This document shows, one piece after another, positions 11,811 through 24,544 of a stretch of DNA of 64,000 nucleotides. Every line of letters begins with the position of its first letter. Position 1 is the stretch's first letter. The notes under the pieces were generated by a model. It saw only the letters and a program-made list of their open reading frames with translations. It made no database searches and was not told the DNA's origin. The translations under genes and the position numbers were made by a program. Source of the DNA: Apophysomyces variabilis (taxonomy: Eukaryota; Mucoromycota; Mucoromycetes; Mucorales; Mucoraceae). Where the stretch lies: the NCBI GenBank assembly GCA_002749535.1, contig MZZL01000405.1:496001-560000 (forward strand), written 5' to 3'.

Positions 11811-12150
11811 AGGAGCTACGCCAGCAGATGCCGAAAGTGTATACCTGGCATAGGAGTGCCATGATACACTAGAGAGTCTATGTTTCTAACGGACGGCGAA
11901 TGTCTTATTTCCGTATAACCAATTGGTGCACGCCCTCTTTCAAGAAGAACTGTTTCTTGCCAATAATCCGAACACTGCGGCAGCGATTGAACGAAACGGA
12001 CAATGCCGGTCCAACCGACATTCTTCCCGAATACGGATTGCATGGCGTGAATTGATTTTTGCGAGACGTTCATTGCTGCACCCTTCTTCATGCCAGTTGC
12101 ATGCGAACGGCAAGATTTTGCCCAACTGATCATCAAACGGAAGGAGCTGC

Positions 12151-12850
12151 GTGCAAGAAATGGCTCGAACAGCACTCAGCTCCAAGATAAAAAAGCGTGA
12201 ATACGTTGTAGCAGATGATGAGGCTGCCTTAAACTGTAGGTTCCGAAATTCCAACCTGGCCAAACTGCCGGCATACATTCGTGCATGTCATGACGGAAAC
12301 CGTGACATACGTTTACGCCAATTTCTATGGAATCAATTCAGTGATGCACAGAAGCCGGGATACCCTCTTCGATCTGCGGGAGCCTCGATATGGCATGCCA
12401 CTGCAAATAACCTGTATACATCATATGATCAGTGCAAACTGGTTGAGTTTGCATTCGGAATCAATGGGCTATCCGGGAAGGATCGGCCAGGATCTCTGGA
12501 CTGCCATGAGCAATCGAGTAACGTATAGGCTAGGAACGCGTATCGAGCTTCCGGTCATAGACATCAGGTGCGACTTCTTAACAAGTACTGCATGTCAAAG
12601 TTATACTGCTGATGCATCCAACATGAGGAGATGTCCCCAGTCAAGTTCTCCCAGCGAGGGGAAACGTATGTCATCAGAGTGTTAGTTTGCGATGCATGCA
12701 GAGATGTGTTCCATCGAGACGTGAGTGCCGCACACGATATCGCCACCAGCGTATCTTCCATATTGGCATGTGGAAAGCGTCCAGGGTGCTTTATCAGACC
12801 ATGGCGATGATTACAAGAGCAAATCCACCTCGACAAGTGGACTGGGCCTT
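12151..12850 (+). pseudogene. Fanzor/TnpB-like nuclease relic
   Basis: Two adjoining plus-strand frames read like the C-terminal half of a TnpB/Fanzor protein. The first gives KLVEFAFGINGLSGK (about 12440-12480) and, across a frameshift, GTRIELPVIDI followed by FLTSTACQSY (12536-12610), the position of the RuvC-II region and first zinc-knuckle Cys. The second gives RVLVCDACRDVFHRDVSAAH (about 12680-12735), a C-x2-C plus H-R-D-V-x-A-A motif typical of the zinc ribbon and RuvC-III Asp, ending GKRPGCF. Upstream frames (12151-12440) are open but unrecognised. The frame shifts at about 12520 and 12620 mean it cannot be translated intact. Fanzors are eukaryotic RNA-guided nucleases carried by mobile elements. 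The call rests on motif order only. Confidence 0.5.
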
Positions 12851-13063
12851 AGCGCCCATGGATGCCCAAGATATGTGAAGAATCAATTCAGATTCCGACT
12901 ACTAACGCTGACGTGAATTTTGTACTATCTCCCCTTGAGACCCGTTCAAACCAGCCTTTGTAATTTTTTTTCTATTCCTTTTCTCTCTTTTTCTCGCTTG
13001 TTTACTGTTCTTCCCAGTGTTTGCCATAAGTTTGCCTAATTGTCAGCTGAAAACTTCTCCGCC

Positions 13064-14638
13064 ATGTCTATGGATTTAAGGGTTGGAAACAAATATCGAA
13101 TTGGACGTAAGATTGGTTCTGGTTCTTTCGGCGACATTTACCTCGGTAAGCCTAGCCATGTGTGCAACCAAAAGGTCATGACAGGTTTCATCTTTAGGCA
13201 CGAACGTCATCAATGGAGAGGAGGTTGCTATCAAACTGGAATCCGTCAAGGCAAAACATCCACAACTGGAATATGAAGCCAAAGTATACAAGGCTTTGTC
13301 GGGTGGTGTCGGCATCCCGTTCGTGCGATGGTACGGCACCGAATGCGACTATCATGCCATGGTCATCGATCTTCTAGGCCGTAAGTTTACTTTAGATAGA
13401 TGCATTTGATGGTTGAAACTGCTCTCAACAGCGTCGTTGGAGGACTTGTTTAACTTTTGCAAACGCAAGTTCAGTTTGAAGACAGTACTATTATTGGCGG
13501 ATCAAATGGTAAGTCAGGTGCCGAAACTTTTTTGCCAATGACACAAATTGTTTTGCAGCTCTCTCGCATTGAATACATTCACTCGAAAAACTTTATTCAT
13601 CGTGATATAAAGCCGGATAATTTCTTAATGGGCATTGGGAAGCGCGGTAACCAAGTGAACGTGATCGACTTTGGTCTAGCGAAGAAATATCGCGATCCTC
13701 GAACGCATCTACATATCCCATACAGGGAAAATAAGAACTTGACCGGAACAGCACGCTATGCGAGCATCAATACCCACTTGGGCGTGGGTAGGTTCTCTAT
13801 TTCTTCTGTAACAATTGATATATTGCTTTGCATTAACTTTGCGTTTGTTAGAGCAATCACGACGAGATGACTTGGAGTCGCTTGGATATGTGCTCATGTA
13901 CTTTTGCCGTGGATCACTACCATGGCAGGGGCTTAAGGCAGCAACAAAGAAGCAGAAATACGATCGCATTATGGAAAAGAAAATGACGACGCCAACAGAG
14001 CTTTTGTGCCGCACCTTCCCGAGCGAATTCGCTATCTACCTCAATTATACACGCTCCTTGCGATTTGATGATAAGCCTGATTATAGCTATTTGCGCAAGT
14101 TGTTCAGAGACTTGTTTGTGCGAGAAGGGTTCCAGTATGACTACGTTTTCGACTGGACGATGTTGAAAGTGGTAAAGGGCAGCTAAAAGGAAGAGGCAGT
14201 TGTCATTGACATTGTATTCCTTTCAAGGATAAGGAAAGCTTGCAAGCTCAACAGGCCCCGGCCGCGGTCCCAAAGCCAGTGGTAAAGAAGGAAGGTTTGC
14301 AAGAACAGCCTAACCAATCAACGATCCAGAATCCGCCAGTGACAAAGAAGGACGATGAAGACTTGGATGCACAGGCAGCACAATTGCGACGATATCCTGC
14401 TGCTACGCCTGGCGCATCTTCATCACGCGTTGTTAACCCATCTGCTACCATTCCCACAGATCCCACTAACATTTCTTCTTTCCGGCGATCTACTGCTGCC
14501 AAGCCAGTTACCGGAATTCAAAAGCCAAAAGTACTACAGCCATCTTCCTCGAGAAACATCTCTCCTACCAATGTAAGTATTCAGCATGATACATTTTGAC
14601 TATATATGATTGACATGTTGCACTTTTATTAGCCCTAA
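13064..14638 (+). CDS. Casein kinase I (delta/epsilon, Hrr25/Hhp type)
   Basis: Seven exons (13064-13145, 13198-13380, 13432-13508, 13559-13787, 13852-14171, 14228-14572, 14633-14638) encode a Ser/Thr kinase of about 410 residues. Visible are the Gly-rich loop [18 protein letters not shown] with the ATP lysine, the catalytic loop [22 protein letters not shown], and the CK1-specific RYASIN...[13 protein letters not shown] segment, which replaces APE. A Gln/Pro/Ser-rich tail of about 115 residues follows the kinase domain and may be regulatory. CK1 delta/epsilon homologues act in DNA damage signalling, vesicle traffic and mitosis. The start was chosen at ATG 13064 (good CCGCC context; a second ATG is two codons on). 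The last exon is a two-codon Pro-stop. A CT-rich tract precedes the gene. Confidence 0.93.
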
Positions 14639-15659
14639 GGATCACGTAGATGCGTTTTTCTTACTTCATGTCAGTCGAATGCAAACGCTCAAAATTTTTC
14701 ATAGTTGCTCAACATTGTTTTTCTTTTTTGTTCTTTCTTTTATTTTATCTCTATCTTTTACTGGTAGAACTCTCTCATTTATATTACGTTTGTTTTCGGT
14801 AATTGGCGAATCGCACCGCACGAACTTTGGTTGTCTTTAAGCTGAAGCCCGCTGAAGCCTATGGCTTTGATAGCTTTTGCAAGCCATATTGGAAATGCGA
14901 CACGACTACTTACCACTTTCTCGAAAACTAGCCCTGTTTATTTTTTCTTCTATATTATGGGATATTTTCTAACTGGTAATTCTTTTTACACCTAGTATCG
15001 CGGGTTACAATTGTGTCAAAAGGATAACTTGCGGTGACTGAACGATAAGTTGCAGTTATTGAAACCCCCCTATTACCGTTACATTATTCGAAGCACCCTT
15101 TTGCCACCTTATAAAGGCCTTATTTTGCTTTTGTATACAACCGTCCTGTTGGTTTACTTTCGAAACAATAGAACGTTATTCTACCATCAGAGCATCTATA
15201 CGCCACAAGCGGATTGTCATGGATGCTTCTTAGAATGATGTGCAAATGCGCATTTCATCGAAGAATTCCTCTGTTCATCGTACATTCATCGTTTAGAGAT
15301 GAGCAAAACTATTATGGGGACCATAATAGTGAGTTAGAATTGAGAAATAGGGCAACCTTATATTCGCAACAGAGCCATGGTGTGGTTGAGAACGATGCAG
15401 TTGTCTGCTTATCACTTTGCGGTCAATTACCATATTTTAAAAGAGCAAATAGAGGTAGGCCTAGTTGCTTAATCTTCTTCTTACATCAATTCCCATGGTT
15501 TTATATCTTTTGACTAACAAAGAGCATCTTCAGCTCCCACGCAATAGCCAGAAAACAACACATGGCTTCAGCTTCGTACCCACTTGTAATACAATCATGC
15601 TATCTCGATTTAAGATAACATTCTGTAAAGCACATGGATATATCTTTCTAGGATATTGT
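14639..15659. other. Intergenic between convergent CK1 and GGA genes
   Basis: About 1 kb contains only short AT-rich ORFs without recognisable features. No RNA gene or repeat is seen. It is long for a convergent gap in this window. Confidence 0.5.
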
Positions 15660-17795
15660 TTATGAAACATCATTACATGGATTGTGCAGTTCACCCGATT
15701 GTTCCATTTCTACACCGAACTGGTCATAGGTTACTTTGTACCGTAGCCGCAACGGTTCCTTGCAGTCCAATGTTAGTATTCTTCGCTAGAAAGATTCTGT
15801 AATTTTACCTTGTTCGGGTTTTCTATGGTAATATTCTGAGAGACGCTGTCTTCCGACTTTGGTGGTATCAATTGTGACGACTGAGGTCCCATCTTAAGTC
15901 GCATCGACTAATAAATGGTTAGATCAATCATACATACATGAATTTTTATTACCTTCGGAACTGCTAGCTGTAGCATCATATTTTCCATAGCAGCTGTCGA
16001 TCGATTGGAATACAGGGCTGTAAGTTGCCATGAGAGTCCGGCCTGCGTCACGTTTAGAAGGATTCGTAACCCATTTTTATCGAGCAAAACAACTAACGTT
16101 GTGTTAGATAAATCAAATGTATCAGAAAAAAGTTACCTTGCTTCATGGGTTCAAATTGTGAACTAGAGCACGACGGCGCGGGAGAAGGGAAAGCGCTACC
16201 ATCACTCTCAATAGGAGAAGAAATGGATATACCTAAGCCAAACATGTCATTAAGCTTATCCATGGTATCGGCAGGACTTTGTGATGGTAGATCGTCGTCA
16301 AGGTCTATGAGACTAATCGGTTGAATTTCTATGGTTTTTGGCGATTCTGCCGGTCTATCATAATGTGTATTGTATATTCCCCTCTGAATGTCAGCATATT
16401 TGGCTAACACGTTTCCTAACGTTTCGTTCATTGTCAAGAGTTCCTCTAATACAAGGTTATACGTCTGCGCAGGCATACCATTTCCCTCCGTACCTAATTT
16501 ATCGGTATCCTGTTCTTCATCCTTTATCATTCGCTGAATTTTTAATTGGGCATTAGTACAGGTATTTTTAAGGTCCTAACTGACGGTAAACAGAGTGTAA
16601 CGTTTTGATCATGTTCCTTACCGTCATGGCCATGTTATTATCAATTTTCTGTCCTTCCTTTACTGCATCTAACATATTAGACAATACGGCTGCTTTATCT
16701 TGTATTCTTTGTATTTCTTCCGCGAATCTTTCTTTATAGTTTGTTTGATGGCGCTGATCCTATTTATCTGCTGGTCAGCTACGTTTGCATATGAAAAGCG
16801 CTTACATAGCCTGATATAATTTTGATCAATTTATTTGCTTCTACTAGATCTTGTGGTCGACCTCTTCTAATCAGTTCTTGCAGTTTCTATCGATCAATTA
16901 GGCTGATTATCCCAATGTAATGCTACGTACCGCTGACTGCGCCGTCCTTTCTTCCTCTTCGAGCTCTTCTGCGGATTTCAATGACTATAGATGCAAATTA
17001 GTTATGAATTGTCGATCAATGGAAATATATGTACGTCGTCTGGGACCAATGTAGAAATCGAAGACTCGACAATTTCAGGAAACCGGTAACCTGATAAATG
17101 GATGAGATCTTATAGGCATTTGAGGTTCATGAGGTACGGACCTTTGTAGCGCAATAAGCGGTACATATCTTTGATTAAACTGAAATCGGCTCTATGTCGT
17201 GATTTGTCCGCCAAGGCAACTTTCCATTCTTTCATCATATATAGGATGCGATCCATTACAGGATTAGAAACCGAGGGTTTAGTTGCAAAAGCAGAGTCGA
17301 AATGGTTCCATTGTGTTGAAACAGGCGCGTATCCTTGCGGTGGCCTTTCCGGAAACTTACGGACCAAGTAGTTGAGAAATTCTTTGGTGGCAATTTGAAG
17401 GTGAAATGGGTACCCACAGTTCTTGACACAGTTATCCAAGAGCTACAAGCAGAAGTTTCTGTTTAGGCAACGTGTTAGTCGATGAGTTTCTTTACCGTGA
17501 GTGCCAAGAGTGCTTGATTCACTCTTTTGCTATTGATTAGCCTAACGAGGGTCATGGCTACCAATCGAGGGCTAAACACAGATTAACACTTTATTTTCTA
17601 TTCTGTGTCCTGATTATCACCTGCTGCCTTGTTTCTTTTTGATCAATTCGCATATCTCAAGGTTAAGAGACAGATCGGGTTCGAAACGCTGAGGACTACA
17701 TGCGCATTCTAGGAATGAAAATAGGGCAATTCAGCCTGAGCAGATTTGGCTGATGAAGAAGACTAACCAACCAGCTGTTGTAATCGGACGGACAT
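15660..17795 (-). CDS. GGA-type clathrin adaptor (VHS-GAT-GAE)
   Basis: A multi-exon gene on the minus strand. The N-terminal VHS domain is built from exons at 17795 down to about 17100 (MSVRLQQLV, CELIKKKQ, LVRLINSK, then LDNCVKNCGYPFHLQIATKE and a conserved LRYKG). A helical GAT region spans about 16980-16400 with KIQRMIKDEEQDTDKL and a LEELLTMNETL helix. A hinge contains SLIDLDDDL, a good clathrin-box match. The C-terminal gamma-ear-like GAE domain (15660-15930) has NITIENPNKVKL and a PLRLRYKVTYDQFGVEMEQS strand. GGA proteins bind Arf-GTP, ubiquitin and acidic cargo at the trans-Golgi and recruit clathrin for transport to endosomes. Exon edges in the GAT region are approximate. The stop at 15660 follows a short Asn-rich tail. 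Confidence 0.87.
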
Positions 17796-19003
17796 GGGCG
17801 GCACGATCGTTGACTTTTTAATGAGAGGAGAAAAAAGTTGATTATATTATGTATATAAAAAGGAAAGGGGAAAGGGTCGAAATGATCGGGACACTCCTCG
17901 TTAGACGTTGCGCCGCTCGTTACTCCACTCTTTGACGAGAGCGGAGTGCAACTACGGAGAAAAGCATTGCTCGCTGGGTCTAATTCCAGCGATTGGATTT
18001 GTTTGGTAAGCGAGGGTCCAACATGCCATTAGAAGTTCCTTTCGCGGTAAAAGGCCAACCTAACGGTGAGGGATGCGAAAGAAACACAAGAAACACACAA
18101 CAACGGGAGGAGGATTAACGATACTGCCCGTGAATAGCACGCAAATGGGCTATATCGCTAAGCATGACTTATCCAAGAAGCGATTGGTGTAAGTATGCGG
18201 GCTAGCAATACCACATCAAAACCATGAACTTAAATAGACTTACGCGCTAATTTCCCAATGCCAGAGCCTGACAGCAAACTTTTCTTCTAGCCTGTATTTC
18301 CATGAATAAAGCGCCTTGCGCACAAAAACGGAGGAAGATTTTCCTGGGCTATAAGATCAGAATGGGGAACAATGATAGCAAGCCACAAACCATGTAATGT
18401 GTTTGCTGTCTCTTTCTCTTCAAACATGCGTTGCAATTTCCCAAGACACTTGCCTTTGTTACTTGACTATCTATTTTTGCCAGAATTCTAACGTTTACAC
18501 ACTCTGTATACCGTCAACGACGAAAGTGCAAATATTACGCTCTCCTACCTTGTAAATCAAGCGATTCTCTAGCGAAAAGTGCGCTACTGTGGGCTAAGTT
18601 GGTATGGATGCATTTCAAGTGACGCTCTATATTCTCATTGTATTGTTAACGTTTCCTACTTGTTTTGTTTACGGTATCATAAAAGTTTTCCTTATTAATG
18701 GGCTATGAGAGCCTTGTTTATTTAGGTATTCAGCAAATTTAAAAATAGTCTTATTAAGTAGGTAATTCCAAATTCAAGTAATAAGGGGGGCTCCAGGCCA
18801 TTGCACTGTTTAAGAAATGAAAGGAAATAGATAGTACTGGGAAAAGGAAGACAGGGGAGAGGGGAGAAGCACTACTACGATAGATGGTTCAGAATATACA
18901 AGAAAGGGAGCAAGCGCTCTTGCGGGGTAAAGCAAAAGGAGACGTATAAGAAAGTAAACGAGAAGACAAAACGAGCGAGTGATATGATAGAAGAGATGTG
19001 TGT
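17796..19003. other. Intergenic, GGA upstream region
   Basis: About 1.2 kb. A short imperfect stem-loop around 17900-17960 (GTTACTCCACTC against GAGCGGAGTGCAAC) lies near the GGA start and has no tRNA-like A or B boxes. No gene, transposon or repeat is recognised. Confidence 0.45.
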
Positions 19004-19974
19004 TTAATAATACACATGGAGAACACCAAAGGAGATGTTGATTAACATGCCAGTGATGATGCCTAATGTATCGTTTGACAAAGTTAGCATAAATATATTC
19101 TAGAATGCGCTCACACTGCTTACCCATTTGATGTCTTCTCGTGAATACGGATTCCCGAAACCAAAACAAGCAGATGATCCCCAAAAAGAAACCAAGAATG
19201 AGACCCCAGACCATCTCCTGGTAGGTGCCTTGAAGAGCTTTATGGGTATGTGAGCACACATGTATATTTAGGCATGAGCGTAGACTTACTTCCATCAGGG
19301 CAAGTTTCATTATCACCACACTGATCGTCAAAATTTAGCACATTGTTGATCGTGTCTGGACAGACATGATGCATGATGAGCATTTTGGCAAACGTAAGTC
19401 ACAAGGCACTAAGCTTACCATTGGTGATGTTGAGACGATGAAACTGAGTTCGGATTGCTTGGATATCTTCCTCTGTGAATCCCGATTCCCGTAATCGATC
19501 CAATCCAGCAGCTGGGATAGATTGAGGAGCTTTCTGCAAAGGTTTTTAAGAAAAAATGACGTTAGGTTCGCTGTTGGACATGATTGGATACACCTACAAT
19601 CACTGGAGCCTTGGGTATATAATCTGACAAGGAGCAATGAAGATACACAGGCGATGGTAAAGAGAGCATAGCTTTTGATTCAGTCTGAATTTGTTTGCCG
19701 ATACCATAGGTGTAGAGTGAACGAGTGTCATCGAGTATGCGTCCGTTGTGAATGAGCCGAATATATTTACATTCTGTTCGTGGAGAAAGTTGGCGAATCT
19801 GTAACAATCTGAGTGAGTTTTTCATTTTGGCGATCGTTGATTAAACAAGATGTTTACTTTTTCTTTGATGTGTGCCATGGTGTCAAAAGGAGAGACTTTG
19901 AAGATTAAGTCTTGTCTGTCAGACCATCGAATGTGCAGGTCAATAGTGTCATGGCATTCGTCTTTAACAGTCAT
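19004..19974 (-). CDS. DSC3: Dsc3-like DSC E3 ligase subunit (DUF2407)
   Basis: The joined exons give about 230 residues in three parts. The first is an N-terminal ubiquitin-like fold (FKVSPFDTMAHIKEKIRQLS, LIHNGRILDDTRSL). A middle segment, GLDRLRESGFTEEDIQAIR, is characteristic of the DUF2407 C-terminal domain. The last part is two membrane segments, VWGLILGFFLGIICLFWF and, after a spliced junction near 19070-19130, GIITGMLINISFGVLHVYY before the stop. Dsc3 belongs to the Golgi/ER DSC ubiquitin ligase complex that activates fungal SREBP and degrades membrane proteins. The start at 19974 follows a CT-rich leader. Without splicing, the frame would run on about 200 bases into an unlikely hydrophobic tail, which supports the intron. 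Confidence 0.8.
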
Positions 19975-21514
19975 AATTGAAAAGGAAAGGAAGAGATATG
20001 GGTTATAGTAAGATAAAGAGAGAAGGAAAGGAACGTATATAAGAGAAAGAAGAGGGAAGCCCTCGGGGCCGCCCTTTTACATGAAATGGATGAGGACTTA
20101 CTAAAAAAGGGGGTAGCCGTTGAGCCCAAAAAGAAACAGCCTGCACCTGCACTAGAAAGCGTGAAAAGGGAGAAAATGAAACTCTCCCCTCTTCTTCACC
20201 TCCTCCGCACGCATGCACGCACACACACAGGTAAAACGTTCCATGGAGCGGAGAAAAGGGAACTCCATCTGGTCGGAAGGGCCGCGTTACATCATAGGGA
20301 ATGAATGAAATAAGCTATGATCTGGACTCCTACACGCTATTAATACCATGCCACATGTACTATAATCAAATGAAATACCAAGACCCTTTTCCATAGGGTT
20401 CATTGATTATGTCAAACATGTACTAGCATGATGCCATACTCTGAGTACTATGATCAATGAAGGACTTCCCGGATTTACATGTTTATCTGCGTTAACGTGG
20501 ATATGTAACCCTTTATCTCTTTTGTATAAATTTGATCTGGTTGCTTCATGTTTGTCTATGTACCTTTTTTCTCTACACTTAGGGAGCAGCTTAAAAGACT
20601 TGATCCACCTTGAGCTGAGTTGAACATTAATCATGCAGATATCCGAATATCTGAGATTCAGCATTGCCATTAAATAATTGCATTTGGCTTTTTACTACTA
20701 CCATCCGATAAACTACAAGCACAATGCGGACAAGTCAGACTTAAGCAGACAATAGCTTTGATTCAACTAAACAAGCCAAACTCAGCAAATGGCTCCTATT
20801 AGAAGCGAATAACACCTCTGTGATCCGTAACGATCAAAATCAAAAAGTTGCAAGCATGAGTACTTCGCAAAACAGACCTAATTACCTTAGCAAAAACATA
20901 CGCTATAAATTTACCCTGTGTTTGCTAAATAATCCGAGATTTAAGTTCCTAAACCGATGTATGCTGCTATCTGTGTCTCCGTGAAGAGCAGTTGAAAAGT
21001 AGTATTTCGTTCACCCTCGCTCAAAATTAACTTTGATTATACTCTTCATTGTGTAAGATAGTGGGAGGTAAATCTCAGTTTTCGGATAAATGACGACATA
21101 CAAAAATCTTTTGTCCCTTGCTTCCCTTACTTGTTTGACCGAAAATGTTTGGATGCTTCATCCCTCCCTCCCTAGCAAAGTCCACCACACAAGCACTTGT
21201 CAGCTAGCAACGCAAACAAGGATTGTGGAGCTATTGACGGGAGTGAATACGGATGGGTATTCATTAGTAACCTTAGAGATAGCCGTATGTCCAAGCAGAT
21301 CTCATAAACAACGAAAGTCACCTCTCGATCTGATAAGCTTAAAAGGGAATAGACTGCGGATAAAATCCCCAAAAGGCATTTCCATGGCCACCCCGATAAC
21401 TCTGTATTCGTTCCATAGAGGCAAAAAGCAGCCGGATATATGGATTTCGTGACTTTGTTGTGGCTGTCCTTTTCTAATGCAACCGAGCTTCTCAGTGAAG
21501 GTTCTTAAAGCATA
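19975..21514. other. Intergenic between divergent DSC3 and CYS12-type genes
   Basis: About 1.5 kb. The DSC3 side carries a long purine-rich stretch on the plus strand (CT-rich in DSC3 sense) and a short CA run near 20220. The small ORFs at 20407-20670 and 21090-21452 have no recognisable features. No RNA gene was recognised. Confidence 0.45.
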
Positions 21515-22980
21515 ATGCCTTTTACCACCGAGCAGCGCTCTCTTGTCCTTGGTCTATTGTCAGGATCGGCATTGACGCTTTTGGCCACTGGCCTATTCTA
21601 CTATTTGGCCCAACCTTCATCCCATGACAAATCAAGCGTCTCGCGACCGCCGGAAATTGTCGAAGGTGTCGATGGTCTCATTGGAAATACGCCACTGGTG
21701 AAAATTCGTAGTCTATCCGAGGCGACCGGGTGTACCATTCTCGTGGGTTGAACTACTGGTTTCCTTGTGCTTTGCACTAACTCAATACTATGTCTTCATA
21801 GGGAAAGGCGGAGGTAAACGAGAAGTTTGAACGAAAAGGGATAGTTTGGGTAAAAGCAGCGAAAATTCATTTTTCTTTTTGGTTCTATTTAGTTTCTAAA
21901 TCCTGGTGGCAGTTCGAAAGATCGGGTAGCTTTGAACATGATCAGGTCAGCAGAAGAAGCGGGTATTCTGAAGCCACATACAGGCAGTACCATCTTTGAG
22001 GGCACGAGTGGTTCTACTGGTATCTCGATCGCCATGATAGCTCGCGCCAGAGGTTACAAAGCATGGATTGTGATGCCGGATGATATGGCCAAAGAAAAAT
22101 ATGAATTACTAGAGAAACTGGGTGCGACAGTAGAGAAAGTACGGCCAGCCAGTATTATTGACAAGAACCAGTATGTGAACCGCGCGAGGGAACGCGCCCT
22201 CGCCTTTACTGAAGGAGATGCCCGAGGTTATTTTGGCGATCAATTTGAAAACGAAGCTAACTTTGAGGTACACTATGGATCCACTGGACCTGAACTGTAC
22301 CAGCAGACGCATGGACGGGTCGATGCGCTGGTGCTGGGCGCTGGCACAGGCGGTACCCTCTCTGGCTTGACTTGCTATTTTAAAGAACGGCTGCCCAATG
22401 TCAAGGTTTTCCTTGCTGACCCGCCTGGATCGGGACTCTATAACAAGATCAAATACAATACAATGTATGCGCCTACAGAACGTGAGGGTACCCGACGACG
22501 ACATCAGGTTGACACAGTCGTAGAAGGGATTGGTCTCAACCGGCTTACAAGAAACTTTGATACCGGTCGACGATTGGTGGATGACGCGTTTCGTGTGACA
22601 GACACTGAATCGGTGAAGATGTCGCGCTATCTCGTGCGAGAAGATGGTAATACATAAAATGGAGACTTAAAACATTGTCATCTAACGAAGGGCTTTTTCC
22701 TTAGGATTATTCGTCGGAAGCAGCTCAGCTGTCAACTGTGTCGCAGCTGTGCGTGTGGCGCGGCAGCTTGGCCCGGGCCATGTCATTGTAACCATACTGA
22801 GTGACTCTGGTCAACGCCATTTGACAAAATTCTGGTAACAGTCAAAATTCATGAAAAGAGACAACATGACATTAACATGAAGCACTGGTAACTGCTTTTA
22901 GGAGTAACGAATATCTGGAATCACAGGGAATACCACATGAACTCAAGGAGGATGAATCATTGGAAGATTTCATCCAATAA
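21515..22980 (+). CDS. Cysteine synthase, Cys12 (membrane-anchored) type
   Basis: A PLP-dependent fold-type II enzyme of the OASS family. The N-terminus carries a membrane segment (about 9-30, VLGLLSGSALTLLATGLFYY) that suggests anchoring, as in fungal Cys12 proteins of the mitochondrial outer membrane. The core has GLIGNTPLVKI, the PLP lysine in NPGGSSKDRVA, EGTSGSTGISIAM, GAGTGGTLSG and, near the C-terminus, GSSSAVNCVAAVRVARQLGP with ILSDSGQRHL. Four introns are placed: two small ones flank a 12-base exon (GGAAAGGCGGAG) between 21747 and 21895, and others lie at 22648-22704 and 22838-22902. The stop is at 22978-22980. The role as O-acetylserine sulfhydrylase is by family; this clade's substrate is less certain. 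Confidence 0.87.
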
Positions 22981-23532
22981 TGTAAAAAGTCTACCCTTTG
23001 CTGTTTCTTCGCCTATCAAAACCTAACTATAATTTATGGAGCCAGAGGTTTAACTTTAGATTAAAGTATATATAGATTTCGCGCTTTCACATTGTCCTTG
23101 TGGGACAACCTCACAATTGAATCTCCTACAAGTGAAGTATGTGATTGGTACCTTTCAATCATAACTGCAATGTCAATCTTTATTCTATCCATTCCACAGA
23201 AACAAAGGGAAAACATTTCACGCGTGATGTAGACAGAACTATTCTAGGATTTTTGCAATAGAGAACAGGAGCAACTGGATGTCTCATTCCTCTATAAGGG
23301 TGATAAAGGATCAGAATCTGGGAAAACAGAAATAGGGTCATGAATTGTTCTGTGCTAACTTGGGATACGGTTTACAGTAACATAGAGGTGCATTCCATAA
23401 ACGGAACTCTCTATTGTTTCCCTGATCAAAAGATCTGCACCACGGGTAGAAAGGGAGGGTAAGAAGAGGAGAAGGAGGGAAAGCTTTGAACAGAATAAAA
23501 TCATTTTTCATTTCCATTCCAGACCCCGCCCT
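22981..23532. other. Intergenic, upstream of polyprenol reductase
   Basis: About 550 bases of AT-rich sequence with a purine-rich run just before the next start. No further gene or repeat seen. Confidence 0.5.
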
Positions 23533-24509
23533 ATGTATCTCAACCTGTTTCTTTGCGCCTGTCTCTGTATTCTCTCCTGTCTATGTCTATTAGCTAAATG
23601 GATTCCTGCCTTGCGATCCTCCGTTCTAGCTTATGGAAAATTAAAACAGACCGCCGATCCACCAAAGTCAACATGGGCCACGTTGTTGGGACAATGCACC
23701 GTCCCTAAATCGTGGTTCTCCCATTTCTATGTTGTCGGCCTGATGCTAGCATTCACTTGTGCTGCAGAAATTACCATGGCACTGCGTTGGCAGATCTATG
23801 GTCCTATTCTGACGCTGCTTCGTGATTGGGACAATCCACGCTGGTGTGATCGCGTACCACTGACTGAATGTATTATCGGTCTGGGTATGACGACGATCCA
23901 TCTGGCACGACGCGTATACGAATCATTTTGGATTGAGCACCCATCGAAAGAGGCCAGAATGCATGTATCACACTACCTGATCGGTCTTGGGTTCTATGGT
24001 GCCATGGTTCTTGGCTCGTGGATCGAGGGTGCTGTGCACTTAGGGTTATGGATGCGGATTCAATGTAATATAAAAAAATAGCCAAGGGTTCCCTGAAAAG
24101 AAATGAAACTAAAAAATTTTTTTTTGGTTCAGCACCTCCTCCACCGCCATTCCTGCATCTGGCCACGCCTTTCCGCTCGTTAGTGGCCCTTGTCACATTT
24201 TTGTATGCATCGATACATCAGCACCGATGCCATAAAATTCTTGCGTCCCTACGACAATACCAGATTCCCCGGGGAGATTGGTTCGAATGGATTGTTACCC
24301 CTCATTACTTTGCCGATATCCTCGTGTATTTCTCCCTCTGTATCCTGTATGGCTTTCATAATCTCATTCTTAATTGCGGGCTCCTGTGGACCCTGCTGAA
24401 TCTATCCGTGACGGCAGGAGAAACCGAAGTGTGGTACCAAAAAAAGTTTGAAAACTACCGCACAGTCTTTCCTCGAAGACGCTGGCGTATCCTTCCATTG
24501 ATCTACTAG
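23533..24509 (+). CDS. DFG10: Polyprenol reductase family (SRD5A3/Dfg10)
   Basis: One intron (24066-24131) joins two exons into about 300 residues. Several hydrophobic spans run through the protein (residues 1-25, 60-85 and others). The C-terminal block IPRGDWFEWIVTPHYFADI, followed by SVTAGETEVWYQKKFENY, is the steroid 5-alpha-reductase family signature, with the HYFAD region as the usual substrate/cofactor part. Dfg10/SRD5A3 proteins work in the dolichol pathway in the ER membrane, which feeds N-glycosylation. Pro-rich residues (SPPPPPF) at the splice junction are odd but stay in frame. The gene converges on the uS19m gene with about 35 bases between the stop codons. Confidence 0.88.
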
Positions 24510-24544
24510 TGAATAAATAGTTGTGTTTTCTTTGGGTTCTTGCT

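Noticed and set aside
17900..18020. Stem-loop with GGGTCTAATTCC as tRNA-like
   Set aside because: The B-box match is poor, arms do not close, and there is no 3' T run.
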